DNA from: Rhizopus arrhizus
Lineage: Eukaryota > Mucoromycota > Mucoromycetes > Mucorales > Rhizopodaceae
DNA: 64,000 bases
Reading direction: 5' to 3'
NCBI GenBank assembly: GCA_024220505.1
Contig: JAKZZE010000006.1
Coordinates: forward strand, 434,001 to 498,000
The notes below the pieces were generated by a model that saw nothing but the letters and a program-made list of their open reading frames with translations, was not told where the DNA came from and ran no database searches. Of the stretch, positions 24,281-37,807 are shown in pieces. Each line of letters opens with the position of its first letter. The first letter of the stretch is position 1. Made by a program: the position numbers and the translations under genes.

Positions 24281-25047
24281 ATGTCAGAAGTTTCTCTTTT
24301 CGATTCCAGCCTCCTTTCTCCCGAAGTTCAAGCCGCTTTGCCAAAAGGTCATACTCTTCGTGCACTCAGATCCAACGATTATGAGCGCGGTTTTCTCAAG
24401 GTATTGGAGGTTTTGACAGAAGTTGGTAACCATACAAAAGAAGAATTCATGGGTATGTACATATATTTCTTTAAATTAAAGCGCTAAATCTAACTCAACT
24501 TTCACTTATAGAACAATTCAACTATTTGAAAAAACATAACCACGAATGTAAAGCAACAAACGCAACAGCAATATAACAAAAGTACTTATTCATTTGTTTA
24601 TAGACTATACCATCACCATCACTGACGACGAAAAAGATAAGGTCGTTGCAGTTGGAACAATCTTTGTTGAAAGAAAATTCATCCGTAAGAATGGATTGGT
24701 TGGACATATCGAAGATATTGCTGTTGATCAAAATCAACAAGGAAAGAAATTAGGTTTGAGAATTATTCAGGCACTTAAACACATTGGCGCTAAGCGTGGT
24801 TGCTACAAAGGTAAGGAGAAATAAGGAGAATGCTTCGAAAATCATATTAATATTTGCATTTCTTTTGTTCAGTTATCTTGGACTGCTCAGAAAAGGTAAA
24901 CAATAGCTTTTTGGTTTTGTCTGCGTCTTTTTTTTTACTCATCTTTGACTATAATAGAATGTCCCCTTTTACGAAAAGTGTGGATTTAATAGAAAGGAAG
25001 TTGAAATGGCCTGGTACGTTCCTACTTCTGAAAAGGCCCGTTTGTAA
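24281..25047 (+). CDS. GNA1: Glucosamine-6-phosphate N-acetyltransferase
   Basis: GNAT enzyme that makes N-acetylglucosamine-6-phosphate from acetyl-CoA and glucosamine-6-phosphate, feeding UDP-GlcNAc and so chitin and glycoprotein synthesis. Small introns interrupt it, and joined exons read MSEVSLFDSS, HTLRALRSNDYERGFLKVL, EEFMEQFNYLKKHNHEYYTITITDDE, VAVGTIFVERKFIRKNG, HIEDIAVDQNQQGKKLGLRII (acetyl-CoA loop) and CSEKNVPFYEKCGF, ending SEKARL. Length of about 150-160 residues is that of Gna1. The exon ends needed to restore NVPFYEKCGF lie around 24893 and 24957. Chitin is the main wall polymer in these fungi, so this is an essential step. Confidence 0.95.
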
Positions 25048-25753
25048 ATAAAAATAAAGCATCATCATTCATCTTTGCATTAAACTACTTGGTGCCTGCT
25101 TTGATTGTTTTGGTTATTTCAAGTAAACAAAAGATGTAACTGCATGAATGTTATGTCTTTACTCATATTTGACTATACGCCTAGCATATCCTAGATTTGA
25201 TCTTGGGAATAATGGTCTGTCTATTTGATTTCTGGGCATCTTTTTATCTTCTATTTGTGATTCATGAAGCAAGCAGGTGTGTTATAAGATGTACCACTTT
25301 TTATGGTGTAATAGCTTATATTTTGCTATATTGGACACATTGTTTCTTCAGTATAAAATCAATTGCATTTAGCTGACCTTTGTATAAATCAAAAAAAAAA
25401 AAAAATTATAGTAGACAATATAGGTTTTTTTTTTTTTTTTTTTTTTCCAATTCACTCAATGAAAAGGTCTCATTCGTTTTGCAATTACTAGGCAAATCAA
25501 GTTAGTATCGAAATGTCTACTTTCGATCTGAAATCCCAGCAGTGCATATATGTATATGTATATTAAAGGTAACTTGAGATGTTTACATGTAGTGTTTGTG
25601 TATACAAACAAGCATACACAATCAAAGATGTTTTATGCCAAATTATCTCCAAGTATTCCCCTATCGCTTAAACAATTTTCCGAAATAAATAGTGCACATC
25701 CAGATTTTTTTTTATTGCTCAGAAAATTTTATTTATCCTCCTCTTCGTAGATA
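25048..25753. other. Intergenic with A and T runs
   Basis: Contains an A run (about 25390-25404) followed closely by a T run (about 25426-25446), which could form a weak hairpin. No gene was recognised. The sequence before 25754 is the likely promoter of the EEP gene. Confidence 0.5.
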
Positions 25754-27248
25754 ATGGAGCTTCCCATTCCAAGCCAAGTCGTTATTCATGACTATAGAGC
25801 TGACAATAAATCGTCCACTGAACCTGAAAGTTTAAAGATATTACAGTGGAACGTTGAAAGAAATTATGGTTTGAACTTACACTGAACTATCCATTTCTCT
25901 GAACATAACCTAAAACAATCTATTATAGAGTCAGAAGAAATCATAAGAGTGATTAGAGACTTGGATCCGGATGTTATTATGCTTCAAGAAGTAGACATAC
26001 TTTGTAAGCGATCAGGGAACCGTGACCACATGCAAGAATTATGCAAAGCACTCAAGTTGAAGGGTGGATTTGTTTGTGAATTTCAAGAAATTGATAGCCC
26101 CATTCGAACTTTACGTGATGCTGTAGGGTTAAAAAGAGATATACTATGTAGATAATGAACGTAACAATACTAAGCCTACTTAAACTAAAGGGAGGAGGTG
26201 TTCACGGTAATGCTATCTTATCAAAGCATGACATTGACTTTAGAGTCCTTGAACATCGAAAAGAGGCATACAATTGGAATAAAAATGGAAAATGGCTTAA
26301 AGAGCCTAGAGTTGGAAAGTAAATTTCATTGATAGAATTCATCTGCATATTATTGAGACACAGAACTGACTGATTTATCATAGACGATATACATTAGTCG
26401 GAACAGTAAAGGCACAGTCGTTACCCCCTATTGTTTGCTACTGTGTTCATTTGGAGGTATCTGGAAAAAAAGAAAAAGAAGAGGTTGAAGTACTAAATGA
26501 CTACTAGGTATTCACAGGCATTATTAATCGTGTACACAATTTTGCCGATATATTTGAAGATGCATCAAAGAATGCAAAAGAATTCCCACATCAAATCATT
26601 GGCGGCGACTTGAATACCATGGCCCACTCTATAGCTCGCTTTTCTCTAAAATATGCGCGTGATAGATATAGATTGATGTCTGTAGGAGATACAGAGAGCA
26701 ACTGGTTTGATAGACATGTTATGGCAATTTATAGAGACCCTCAGTATGAATATAATCTTCGTTTGGCAGGTGCTGGATTCCCGTTTTCAACATTACCCGT
26801 TCGTCTTATTCGAGTTATATGGCGAATGATTGGTTCCTGGATATTTGAGGTTGTCAGTGGGTTCGATCTTGAGACGTTAAAGAGAGCACGTAACCCTGGA
26901 TTTTACGATCCTTGGGACCCCAATGAAGTAACTTTACGAAACCCAAATTATTTTGGACTGTTTTCTGCTAAATTAGACTGGACCATGGTGAGATGTATGG
27001 ATGTGCGTCAGAAATGGATCGGAAACAGAGACTTTAGCGCTAGTGATCACGCTTATTTGATGTTAAAAGTTAAGCCCGATGACCCAGAAAAAACCGAACA
27101 AATTCAAAAAGTATGGAAAGCTCGCCGACAACAATGGCAGCCTAATGGGTTTGCACCATATAGACGAACAGCTATCGGTACAACCATCCTGGCCTTGATT
27201 GTAACACTGCTTTCACAGTGGCTAATCTACATGTATAAGCAACTCTAA
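25754..27248 (+). CDS. Tail-anchored endonuclease/exonuclease/phosphatase-family protein
   Basis: Metal-dependent phosphodiesterase fold (EEP superfamily, which includes DNase I, CCR4/nocturnin and neutral sphingomyelinases). The substrate is not determinable from sequence alone. Joined exons give the standard motifs in order: LKILQWNVERNY (Asn), DVIMLQEVDIL (metal-binding Glu), GGGVHGNAILSKHD, VCYCVHLEVF, QIIGGDLNTMAHS (Asp and Asn) and SASDHAYLMLKVK (Asp-His). The C-terminus is a single hydrophobic segment (TTILALIVTLLSQWLIYMYKQL) with no residues after it to speak of, suggesting a tail anchor with the enzyme facing the cytosol. The start at 25754 gives MELPIPSQVVIHDY. At least five exons, about 430 residues. 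Confidence 0.85.
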
Positions 27249-27599
27249 AAGATAACTGACAATCCTTTGCCTGATTTGCTTGTAGATTATTTAACAACCC
27301 TTTAATATAATCGTCTACAAAGCGTTGTTTAGGACTGTATAAAATATCAAATTTATATCTGTGAACTTTATGTTCTTAGTTTATTTAATATATTTCTTTA
27401 TAAATAAATAATTTTACTCTAGTTAACAAAAAGAAACATGTCGCACTTCTAACAGCGAAAAGAACAAATTGACAAGTTATAATAGATTAAGCCTGCCTCT
27501 GAATGGAGCAGAACTACTGTGTAACACTGTGTGCAGGGCTAGCTACTTATCAAACATGAAACACCAGTGGGCGCGCCAAATATGTGCTTTTGAGAAAAG

Positions 27600-28130
27600 T
27601 AAAGGTGAATATCAAAATGGTTAAACATCTCCAGCCATATTAACCATTTAAAAGGGTAGCATACATACAAATGCGACAAAATCTGTACTGCTGTCGAACA
27701 CAAATTTGCAGTCTGGGAAGGAGAGTCATTCTAACTTTCTTTAATGGCTTATTCTGTGTGCATTCTGCTGCAATATATCCACTCTTGTGACAATTCCAAC
27801 AAACCGGGATGAATTTTTCTTTAGGTAATCAAAAACAGCGTGTCCCTTTTGATGACATTATCAGCAATAAGGCAACATGTTACTCAACACGAAATGAAAA
27901 ATTTGTCATCTGAGTGATAATTTTCATACCTATGATAAGCTTCTTCATATCGGCTTCTATTTGAGTTTGCGGGTTTTCCGGACAGAGTGTTCATATTAAT
28001 AAGCGTTTCAATTCGATCATACTGAATAGCCATATCCGCAATATGCAAAATATCCTGTGAGCTGCTACCATTAATCAAATAATTATTTGTGTCAGGAACA
28101 CACTAAATAAGGTTCACTGTAAATCATATC
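27600..28130 (-). pseudogene. Retroelement gag relic with zinc knuckle
   Basis: On the minus strand a broken frame reads SSQDILHIADMAIQYDRIE and RSRYEEAYHR (27936-28078). After a frame break it continues KFIPVCWNCHKSGYIAAECTQNKP (near 27730-27815). The latter is a CCHC zinc knuckle, C-X2-C-X4-(H)-X4-C, in which the histidine is replaced by tyrosine. The order of helical capsid part then knuckle fits the C-terminal end of a Ty3- or Ty1-type gag. No polymerase follows. It is dead, with shifts and stops on both sides. Confidence 0.55.
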
Positions 28131-28289
28131 AAAAGAATAAAGAAATAAAAAGACAGGTATTAAAAAAATCATAAAACATGATAAGCATTCTCAAAAATAA
28201 TCCTCTATCATCTTAATTGGGTTATATCAATTATCTAATATGGGAAATTAGAATAATCTCAATTGAAGTTTTCATTTGTCTGAAAAGAG

Positions 28290-28320
<31 letters not shown>

Positions 28321-29372
28321 CGTCTCAAATTAAACGGGAAAAGCTATACTTTCATGATACACGGTATTGTTGTCCGCCTGACGTTTCGTTTGACAGAACA
28401 TTCAATCCCAAAAAGTATATGTGTGCAAATATGGTATATCTTAAGTGTTGCATGTCAGACAAGTAAAGCTATTTTAATGCATGAACGTCTGATAGGAAGA
28501 GCAGAAACAGGGTACTTTATAAAGAATATACGTAAGGGACTGTATACATGTAATTTTTCTTTCAAAACAAAAGAAGAGCGGCATTTTTCACACGTACATC
28601 TTTTTGTTGCTGGGTATAATTGTTTGTCATGACTGTAAGGAGTTTTAATTGGAACAGAGGATACTTGATGTATAATTTTAGTAAAGTCTTGCTCATGAGA
28701 ATAAGTGCAAGTGAGCTTTTTACTAGCAAAAGTAAAAGTATGCTTACAAAAGAAAAGTAAAAAAGCGACAGGATAAGGATGCCAAGAAAGATAAAACTAA
28801 CTAATAAAGCCATTCTATAAATTCACATCGATGTATATACTCTATCCCGTGAGATAATTCTCATTAACTGTGTGCAAGTAAATGACACATTAATAAAGCC
28901 AAATATGATATATTTGGTGAAGATAGTATGTCCCCCTTTTAGTAAAGCTGGCCTTTTGTACAATTGTATGTCGTCAGTAAGCATCGAGCGATACACAAAG
29001 CTCCATCTTGCGGGAAAAAAGATATGCTAAACAACTGTAGTTCATTCCCAGATTGATTTATATAATCAAGTAACGAATCACATTGCAAATAAGGGGGGGT
29101 ATATTAGCTATTACTGGAAACGGAAGTTTATCTAGGATCTATAAAATATTGAAGTGAAATGGAATCTTTCATATCTCGATCCTTGCTCCCCTATCGTTAT
29201 CTCCTTGTCTTATCTTTGAATAAATTACACATACTCGCCTTTACTGTAAAACATTATATATTGATCGCCCTGCTTATCCTTTCTTTTCACAACCTTTTCT
29301 ATTAATCTATCTCATTGAATTTTCAAGATATCTCCATACCAGTATCTATATTAAAAGCATAGTACATACACA
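28131..29372. other. Gene-poor DNA with a 30-base A run
   Basis: An A run occupies 28290-28319. Two ORFs nearby (28276-28632 plus, 28562-28813 minus) overlap each other and look like chance AT-rich frames; the minus one is simply hydrophobic. The region 29170-29372 is pyrimidine-rich and is probably the promoter and leader of the transporter. Confidence 0.5.
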
Positions 29373-31065
29373 ATGCCAAAGCAAGCTAAATCTCAAGATA
29401 TGGGATTCCCTATTTACATGGTTGCCTGTGCAACTATCGCCGCACTTTCAGGCTTTAATGTTGGATGGCATATTAGTATGGAATTATAGTTTATCGTTTA
29501 TATTAATTCATTTTTCTTATACTTTCTTAAAAGGTGTACCAAACATGCCTGAGAGTGTTATTATGGGCTATATTGATGCTGACGGTACAAAGGGCTGCCT
29601 GCCTGGAACAGTTTCATCTGGCGCATTGCCCGGCTGCTTGCCAATGAATTTTTCAACATGGTAAATAAACCTACAGCCCCTGACAATTCAGTATTTTAAT
29701 GCATAATTATAGGGGCTATACTATCGGCGCTTATGCCATTGGTGGTTTTTTTGGCAGTTTGGCTAGCAAGTACATGAATGTCTGGTTTGGTCGGCGCGAC
29801 AATATTATGATTTCCTGCCTTTGGATGGTACTAGGCGGCTTGTTATCTGCTTGCGCTATTAACATTGGCATGGTAAATTACATAAAGTTCCCATGTTCCA
29901 AGCTCCGACTTATACCTCTCTTTAATTCTTACAGTACTCTGTTGGTCGTGCTTTTGTTGGAGTAGCCTCGGGCATGTGCGGTTCCTCTGTAGCCATTTAT
30001 GTCTCAGAAATCTCCACAAAAAGAAGTCGAGGTGCGCTTGGCTCTCTTTTTGAACTCTTTCTTAATTTTGGTATCTTGATTACTCAAGTATGTGGTCGCT
30101 ACATGTCTAATGCCCCCACCTGGCGTTTCTTGTGGGCCATTCCTTCTTTCATAGCTGCTATTCAACTCATAGTCATGTATTTTTTCACTGTGGAATGTCC
30201 CCGGCGTCTCTGTGCTAACAAGGAATATGAAAAAGCATGTGCTACTCTCCAAAAACTCCGTGCTGGTGCAGATGTAGAAGAAGAGTTTGCATCGTTACTT
30301 GCGGCTCGTCAACGTGAAATTGAATCAACTCAAAGTCAAATGTCTATTTGGGATATCATTTCCTGCAAAGATAAATTAATCACATGGAATACAATCATTG
30401 TCATGGTTGTCCAAGCATTTAATCAGATTGGCGGTATTGGCCCTATGTCTGTTTACTCTGTGGGCTTTTTTACAGATATCTTTAACAATGAAACCTTGGC
30501 CACCAACATATCGCTTGCAGATGCCTCTGTTAACATCATTGCCACCCTTATTGCTGTGGTATTCATGAATAAGGTTGGACGCAAGGGTTTTATGCTCATT
30601 TCCACTGGTGGAACATGTATCGCCTCTGTCATGATGGTTTTGGGTTCAACACTTAAAAACAGTTCTGGTCAGAAAGGTATCGGTGGCCTCGCAATCGCTT
30701 CTGCTATACTTTTCACAGGCTCATACAGTATGGGCTGCGGTGTTATCCCTTGGCTTATTGCTCCGGAATTGTTACCATTACACGCTTTAGCAGCTGGTTC
30801 TGCTCTTGGCAACTCTTCCAATTGGCTCTTCAACTTTGTTATCAACACAATTTGGCCAAGTATGAGCACAGGACTCGGTACATACAGCTTTATTGTTTTT
30901 GTTGTTATCAACTTTTGTGGTTTTGTTTTCATTGCTTTCTTTATGCCTGAAACGACCGGCAAAGACATTGATGACCATGACAAAAGCAAGGCTATAGATG
31001 TAGAGAGTAGTACATCTAGCCAAGATATCTTTGACGGTATCGAAAAGCCAAAGGATCGTCTTTAA
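29373..31065 (+). CDS. MFS sugar-type transporter
   Basis: Twelve-helix major facilitator, probably a plasma-membrane hexose or other sugar carrier. Four exons, with the longest from about 29935. Sugar-porter signatures: GFNVGWHIS in helix 1, NVWFGRRDN after helix 2, RAFVGVASGMCGSS, SEISTKRSRGALGSLFEL (motif after helix 4), VECPRRL before the central loop, NKVGRKGFML after helix 8, and PETTGKDID after helix 12. The usual QQLSGIN in helix 7 is changed to FNQIGGIG, so substrate range may differ from classic hexose carriers. The helix 1-2 loop is long and carries several cysteines (KGCLPGT, LPGCLP), and is probably extracellular. Length of about 490 residues is normal. Confidence 0.88.
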
Positions 31066-31463
31066 AGGAATATACCAAAGTATAATTCAGTTATCACCCT
31101 TTCATATCCAATTCCGTTTGTGTACAGTCTTGTAAAATATTTTTAACTACCTTTTCTTTATCTTGCTTGTGTAATAATAAATAAAAACCTTTATTTCCGT
31201 AATACAAATATAAATTAGTGAAAACCTGGGGAAACATGAATAGTCAAAACAAATTTTACTCTTTTGATTATTTAACCAGATTTAAAGGTTGTGTAACTGG
31301 CTAAATCATTACCCCACAGAAAGAAAGGGGATAAGAAAAAAAAATAGGATTTGATTTCACTAAAAACACTAATTTATGCCGATTCCTGCTTCAATAAAAC
31401 GAATTAAGCCCGTAAAGAAAATTTTAATTGCAAGTGAGAGAGAAGCTACAGGTCTTTATTGAA
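31066..31463. other. Convergent 3' intergenic region
   Basis: Between the stop codons of the transporter and the HTD2 gene. AT-rich, and it presumably holds both poly(A) sites. Nothing else was recognised. Confidence 0.55.
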
Positions 31464-32665
31464 TTATTTCAATTTATCTATGACTGCAAGGCCTTTTACG
31501 GCAATTTCTCCAGAATTATTTGTGATCCATAAATCATAAGTTGGGTCCGATTCACTGTCTGTCTTCCAACGTCCACAAACAGTAATAGGCTCATTTACAG
31601 GTAAAGGATTTAAACATCGGTATTCGATCGACTTGATTTTACGGCTGATTGGTTTATTACCACCTGCGCTCTGATCAACGTCTTTTGTAGCAAGGTATTG
31701 GTCAAGTTGATTAACCATATATATCAAGGACAATGGCCCATGAGTTAAGCAACCTATTCATAACAAACACACATTTTAATTCACGTAAAAGAAAAAACTT
31801 TATCTTTCCCCCCCTTTTTTTTTTACCTTTTTGTTTTTCAACTTCGGTTGCATAAGTATGATCATAATGAATAAGATGAGCATTGAACGTGAGAGCAGAG
31901 AAACGGAACAAGGTGATAGGTGAAGGTGTTACGTTAAATGTGAATTCGGGATTACTCAAAACCTCTAATGGTAAAACATAAAGAGTTAAATTCACGTCTT
32001 TTTCTTTTTACTAGTTTTATTTTACCGTGGGAAGACGATTTATTCTGGGTAATTTTTGAAACTTCCTTCTTTCGCTTTTGATACCCATTTGTATATACCC
32101 AGCAACGAGATTCTTTTAAAGCCAATCCATATTTATTGTGAAATTTATAATCTGCCCATACAAAGGCAGCTTCACCTTCCTCTTTGATATCAACGTCACG
32201 TAAACAAGCCTCCATCCTGACTTGATCACCTACACGTAAAGGGTTGTGTACATCCCATTCGAGCTTTCCGCCTGCCCACATGCGTCGTGTGTAAGGTTCG
32301 GGGGGACTCCAGTCAGTGTCGTATCCATCCTTGGATAATTCTTTCTCCGGAAGACGAGGTGGAAAATAAGCCAAATGCCATGCGGGAGGAAGCTCGGTGC
32401 CTTGAGAAGGGAATTGATCATAATTAAATTTGGGATGGTCAAGTGTGTTTCCTAGTAGATTGACTTGGGAAGGAGTGATGGTATCAACAGCTTCCTTCTT
32501 CTTTTTGGAGATTTCATTCTTCCAAGAATGGATATCTTGCTGATTGAAAGGGGTTGTAGAAAACATTTTGGTATGTACTGTATTGGATGCGATGCTCAAT
32601 ACACCATATTTGCTGTTAAGTGCATTCTTTAGTGATGACTGACTTGATTTAATAATAAATTGCAT
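31464..32665 (-). CDS. HTD2: Mitochondrial 3-hydroxyacyl-thioester dehydratase (HTD2-like)
   Basis: Hotdog-fold dehydratase of mitochondrial type II fatty acid synthesis, the path that supplies octanoate for lipoic acid. Three exons on the minus strand. The first contains VDTITPSQVNLLGNTL, LPPAWHLAYFPPRLPE, RRMWAGGKLEWDVHNPLRVGD and ESRCWVYTNGY. Later exons contain LFRFSALTFNAHLIHYDHTY, then CLTHGPLSLIYMV and SIEYRCLNPLPVNEPI. The FNAHLIHYD segment is the hydratase signature. The start chosen is 32665 (MQFIIKSSQSSLKNAL), which gives a basic, serine-rich mitochondrial presequence. The upstream Met at 32731 would add a purely hydrophobic, T-run-encoded stretch and is rejected. About 330 residues. 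Confidence 0.88.
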
Positions 32666-33916
32666 GATATGAAAAAAAAAGAAAATGTAATTTGAAAAAA
32701 AAAGACAAATAACGCGTATAAATACTTGCACATGATGTCAAGTATACGTAATCATAGCTTATGCAGGCCTTTTATTATACAATTTTTCTATTTATTTATT
32801 AGTAACGGGTCAAACGGGCGTATAGTGCGATATCCTGTTTATCAGGAACCTATCGATTTTAAAGAGTAAAAGAATGAAAATAAAAAAAGTGGAAAGAGTC
32901 AAAGAGCCTACTCAGAACCAAGAGGTTTTGCTACTTGATATTTAAATAATTCTTATCTTTCTAGACAAATAAAAATTCCGCTCTAGACGCTCACTACCAA
33001 TTTAAGCGATTCGTATTAAATAACTAAAGTCAAAATCATCTTTTAAAGTAAATTTATCTATTATGATTATACGCAATATTTGGTATACTGCAACATCTAC
33101 CATATGAACATTTCGCGACTGCCTTTTTGAATCCAAACAGAGGAACCTGTTCAGACCATAAATAAACCACTGACTCTTGACGATACCAAAATATGACAAA
33201 AGCATCTAGACAAATGGATATCACTTGTGCTATAAAAAGAAAAGAGAAAATGTGCAGTTGGATGATAATCATCCTTTTCTCTTCTCACCTACCTTTTAAT
33301 GACATTAATAGCAGATACACTAGCGCAAACAGATGTCTAGTCCTTGTCCATACCATCGTCTCTGCCGGTTGTTATCTACTATATTTGAATGATCAGGCAG
33401 AAAAGAAAGTAAAGAATACAGACAATGCATTCCACTAGACAAAAGACTAAGCACAGAGAAATTGATACTAGTCGTCAGTTTTACTTTTAAAGGAAGAATA
33501 CATACATGGGAATACTTTCATCATACACCCTAAAGACTACGACTTGTATTATATAAAGACACAAAAATAATTAACTCATTGGATTACAAGGCTACCTAAG
33601 ATACTATTGGCATGCGTGCTGCATCATAATGCTAGTAATATACGCTTCGTATAGTATATTTGGGATATGAGCATCTCAAGCTAATACAAACGTGTTTTTG
33701 CACAAGAATTCAGTCATTGATATTACATATGTTTGATAAGAAACAGCATGAGCTGTTTATATCGAATGTGTATTCATTATCTGTTAGTTGTCCAAAAGTA
33801 AAAGTGCAGTTTGAGCTAGATTCCTTTTTAGGCAAGTGATTTTTGCTTTTTTTTTTTTTTTTTTTTAGGGTTAAACAGAGGCTTAAGTTTTTTGACACTT
33901 TTTTTTTATTCATAAA
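32666..33916. other. Intergenic between HTD2 and TUF1
   Basis: Mostly AT-rich with no recognised gene. A minus-strand frame at about 33054-33272 encodes a hydrophobic segment (FLFIAQVISICLDAFVIFWY) followed by a basic/cysteine part. It could be a relic, but no family was recognised. A T run of about 18 lies at 33849-33866 before the TUF1 start. Confidence 0.45.
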
Positions 33917-35540
33917 ATGTTCTCTTTGAAAACAGCAGCTAACAAGGTTGTGCTTCCTGCTGCCCGTGTTGCCTCTCGCAGATGTATTTCTTCTTCTGCT
34001 ACCAAGACAGGTAACATAATAAACACATGATAGTTTGCAACTTGCTCATTTCCAATTATCAGCTTGGATCTCTACTCGTATGGCTCTTGCATCTGGCAAT
34101 AAGTTTGTAAAGCATACTCTTTTAAATCAACTTTATGTCGTCTTATCCTTGGTTTATTGATAGACTGCTAACCTTCTCAAAGAAGCTTATGTTTCCTCTG
34201 CACCCTCTCGTTTAATGTTCTTTGGTATGCATTTTTTCGATATGTAAAGCATGGCATCTTATGTTTAAACAGGTCGTCGTACGATGGCTACTGACAGTAG
34301 CAAATTCTCTCGTGGTAAGCCTCATGTCAACATTGGTACCATTGGTCACGTCGATCACGGCAAGACCACTTTGACCGCTGCTATCACCAAGATCATGGCC
34401 ACAGACGGTGGTGCTCAATTTATGGATTACAACCAAATTGATAAGGCGCCCGAGGAAAAGGCTCGTGGTATCACCATTTCCACTGCCCATGTTGAATATG
34501 AGACCAAGAACCGTCACTATGCTCACGTTGATTGTCCTGGCCACGCTGATTATATCAAGAACATGATTACCGGTGCGGCTCAGGTAAGATGAGTTATAGA
34601 AAGAAAAAGAGAATTAAGATGGCGATAGATGGATGGTGCTATTATCCTTGTTTCTGCCACTGACGGTCAAATGCCTCAAACTCGTGAACACTTGTTGTTG
34701 GCACGTCAAGTAGGGGTTCAAAGCTTGGTTGTCTTTGTGAACAAAGTGGATCAAGTGGATGATCCTGAAATGCTTGAACTTGTCGAAATGGAAATGCGTG
34801 ATCTTTTGTCTGAATACGGTTACGATGGTGAAAACACACCGATCATCAAGGGTTCCGCTCTTGCTGCCCTCGAGGGTCGTGATCCGGAGATTGGTGAAGA
34901 CAGAGTACGTGAGTTGATGGAAGCTGTGGATGCCCACATTCCTACTCCTATCAGAGACTTGGATAAACCCTTCTTGATGCCCATTGAAGATGTCTTCTCC
35001 ATCTCTGGTCGCGGTACTGTTGCCACCGGTCGTGTTGAACGTGGTGTGATCACCAAGAACAGTGAAGTTGAAATCGTTGGTATGGGACCCACGGTCAAGA
35101 CCACTTTGACTGGTATTGAAATGTTCCGTAAGGAATTGGACCGCGGTGAAGCTGGTGACAACATGGGTGCTCTCTTGCGTGGTATCAAGCGAGAACAAAT
35201 CCGACGTGGTCAAGTGCTTTGCGCCCCTGGTACTGTCAAGTCCCACAAGAAGTTTATGGCTCAAATCTACATTTTGACCAAGGAAGAAGGTGGCCGTCAC
35301 ACTCCTTTTGTCAACAACTACCGTCCTCAGATGTTTATTCGTACCACTGATGTCACTGTCAGTCTCACACACCCTGAAGGTACTGAGGACCCTGATGACA
35401 AGCTCATCATGCCTGGTGATAATGTAGAAATGCAGTGTGAACTTATTCATGATGTTGCTCTTGAAGAAGGTCAACGTTTTACTATTCGTGAAGGTGGTAA
35501 GACTGTTGGTACTGGTATTGTTACCAAGGTTCAAGAATAA
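33917..35540 (+). CDS. TUF1: Mitochondrial elongation factor Tu
   Basis: GTPase that delivers aminoacyl-tRNA to mitochondrial ribosomes. Exons encode a presequence ([22 protein letters not shown]...), two very short exons ([15 protein letters not shown] and [21 protein letters not shown]), then the mature protein from about [20 protein letters not shown] motifs are complete: GHVDHGKTT (G1), RGITIS (G2), DCPGHADY (G3), NKVDQVDD (G4) and GSALAALEG (G5). Domains 2 and 3 follow with [13 protein letters not shown] and [18 protein letters not shown] at the end. Codon choice is biased (many GGT, GTC, AAG, ACC), as expected for a highly expressed gene. It is convergent with the MAPK gene, with 213 bases between stops. 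Confidence 0.97.
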
Positions 35541-35753
35541 TTTCTTTTTTCTTTATTTAATCATTGTATAAATATATTTCACAAAAGCATTCCTAAAAAA
35601 TGAAATTTCTGTATGTTTTATTGATTGTGAATTACATAAATTTAGATCAATTTCCTCTTTTAAAAACATCAGTCATTTACAAGAGGTTTATTAAGAGGGG
35701 AAAAAAAACATTTACAGTTTATTTCTTTTTTATACAAAAAGTGAGAAAGTTAT

Positions 35754-37237
<1,484 letters not shown>

Positions 37238-37807
37238 GTAGTAATAATGAAAAAGAGGGAGGAACACAAAGTCAATTACTGCACTGTTAATAAGCTGAGA
37301 ATGAAATGAGTGTCCAAATGAAAGAGGGGGGGACAGGTTAGACAGTAAGTGAGAAAACTGAAGCATGAATAAGAAAAGGTGACACAAAAGAAGGAACTCA
37401 AAGTGGTAAAGGGTCTTCTTTATCAAATTAGTTGTAGAAGTAAAGAGAACTATAAATATTTTCAATAAATCATTTTAGTGAAGATCATAAATACCTTATA
37501 AGGTTAATCAAGAGTAACAAAGTTGGCTATGCAACTAAAAATTCCTTTTCTTCTTTTTCCAATAGGAATCAGTGAACTTTATTGGACGCCAATTTTTATT
37601 CTAAAACAAACACAAATAAAGAGAAAAGGAGAATGACAGATTTGGTATACTTGGGAGTTTAGGGAGAAAACAATTTTGCAGAATAAAAAAAAAAAAAGAA
37701 ATCTCAAATTTACTTTATTTGGAAATACGTAATTTTTTTTTGGGTCTATAAAATGAAAAATCTTTTTCTTTTTACTCCTTTTTTTTTCTATTTTATCAAA
37801 AAAAAAA
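37238..37807. promoter_or_regulatory. Shared divergent promoter region, MAPK and WC-1
   Basis: 570 bases separate the two start codons, so both promoters lie here. A/T runs are dense near the WC-1 start (37690-37807) and a G run lies near 37326-37332. No specific factor site can be assigned with confidence. Confidence 0.5.

Noticed and set aside
25390..25446. A run and T run as a terminator hairpin
   Set aside because: Simple homopolymer pairs are common throughout this genome, and fungal genes do not use such intrinsic terminators.
28562..28813. 83-residue minus-strand hydrophobic ORF
   Set aside because: It overlaps another chance ORF on the other strand. Leucine-rich stretches come from A/T-rich codons and there is no other support.
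34614..35534. 306-residue minus-strand ORF opposite EF-Tu
   Set aside because: Shadow of the strongly codon-biased TUF1 reading frame; the plus strand encodes every EF-Tu motif.
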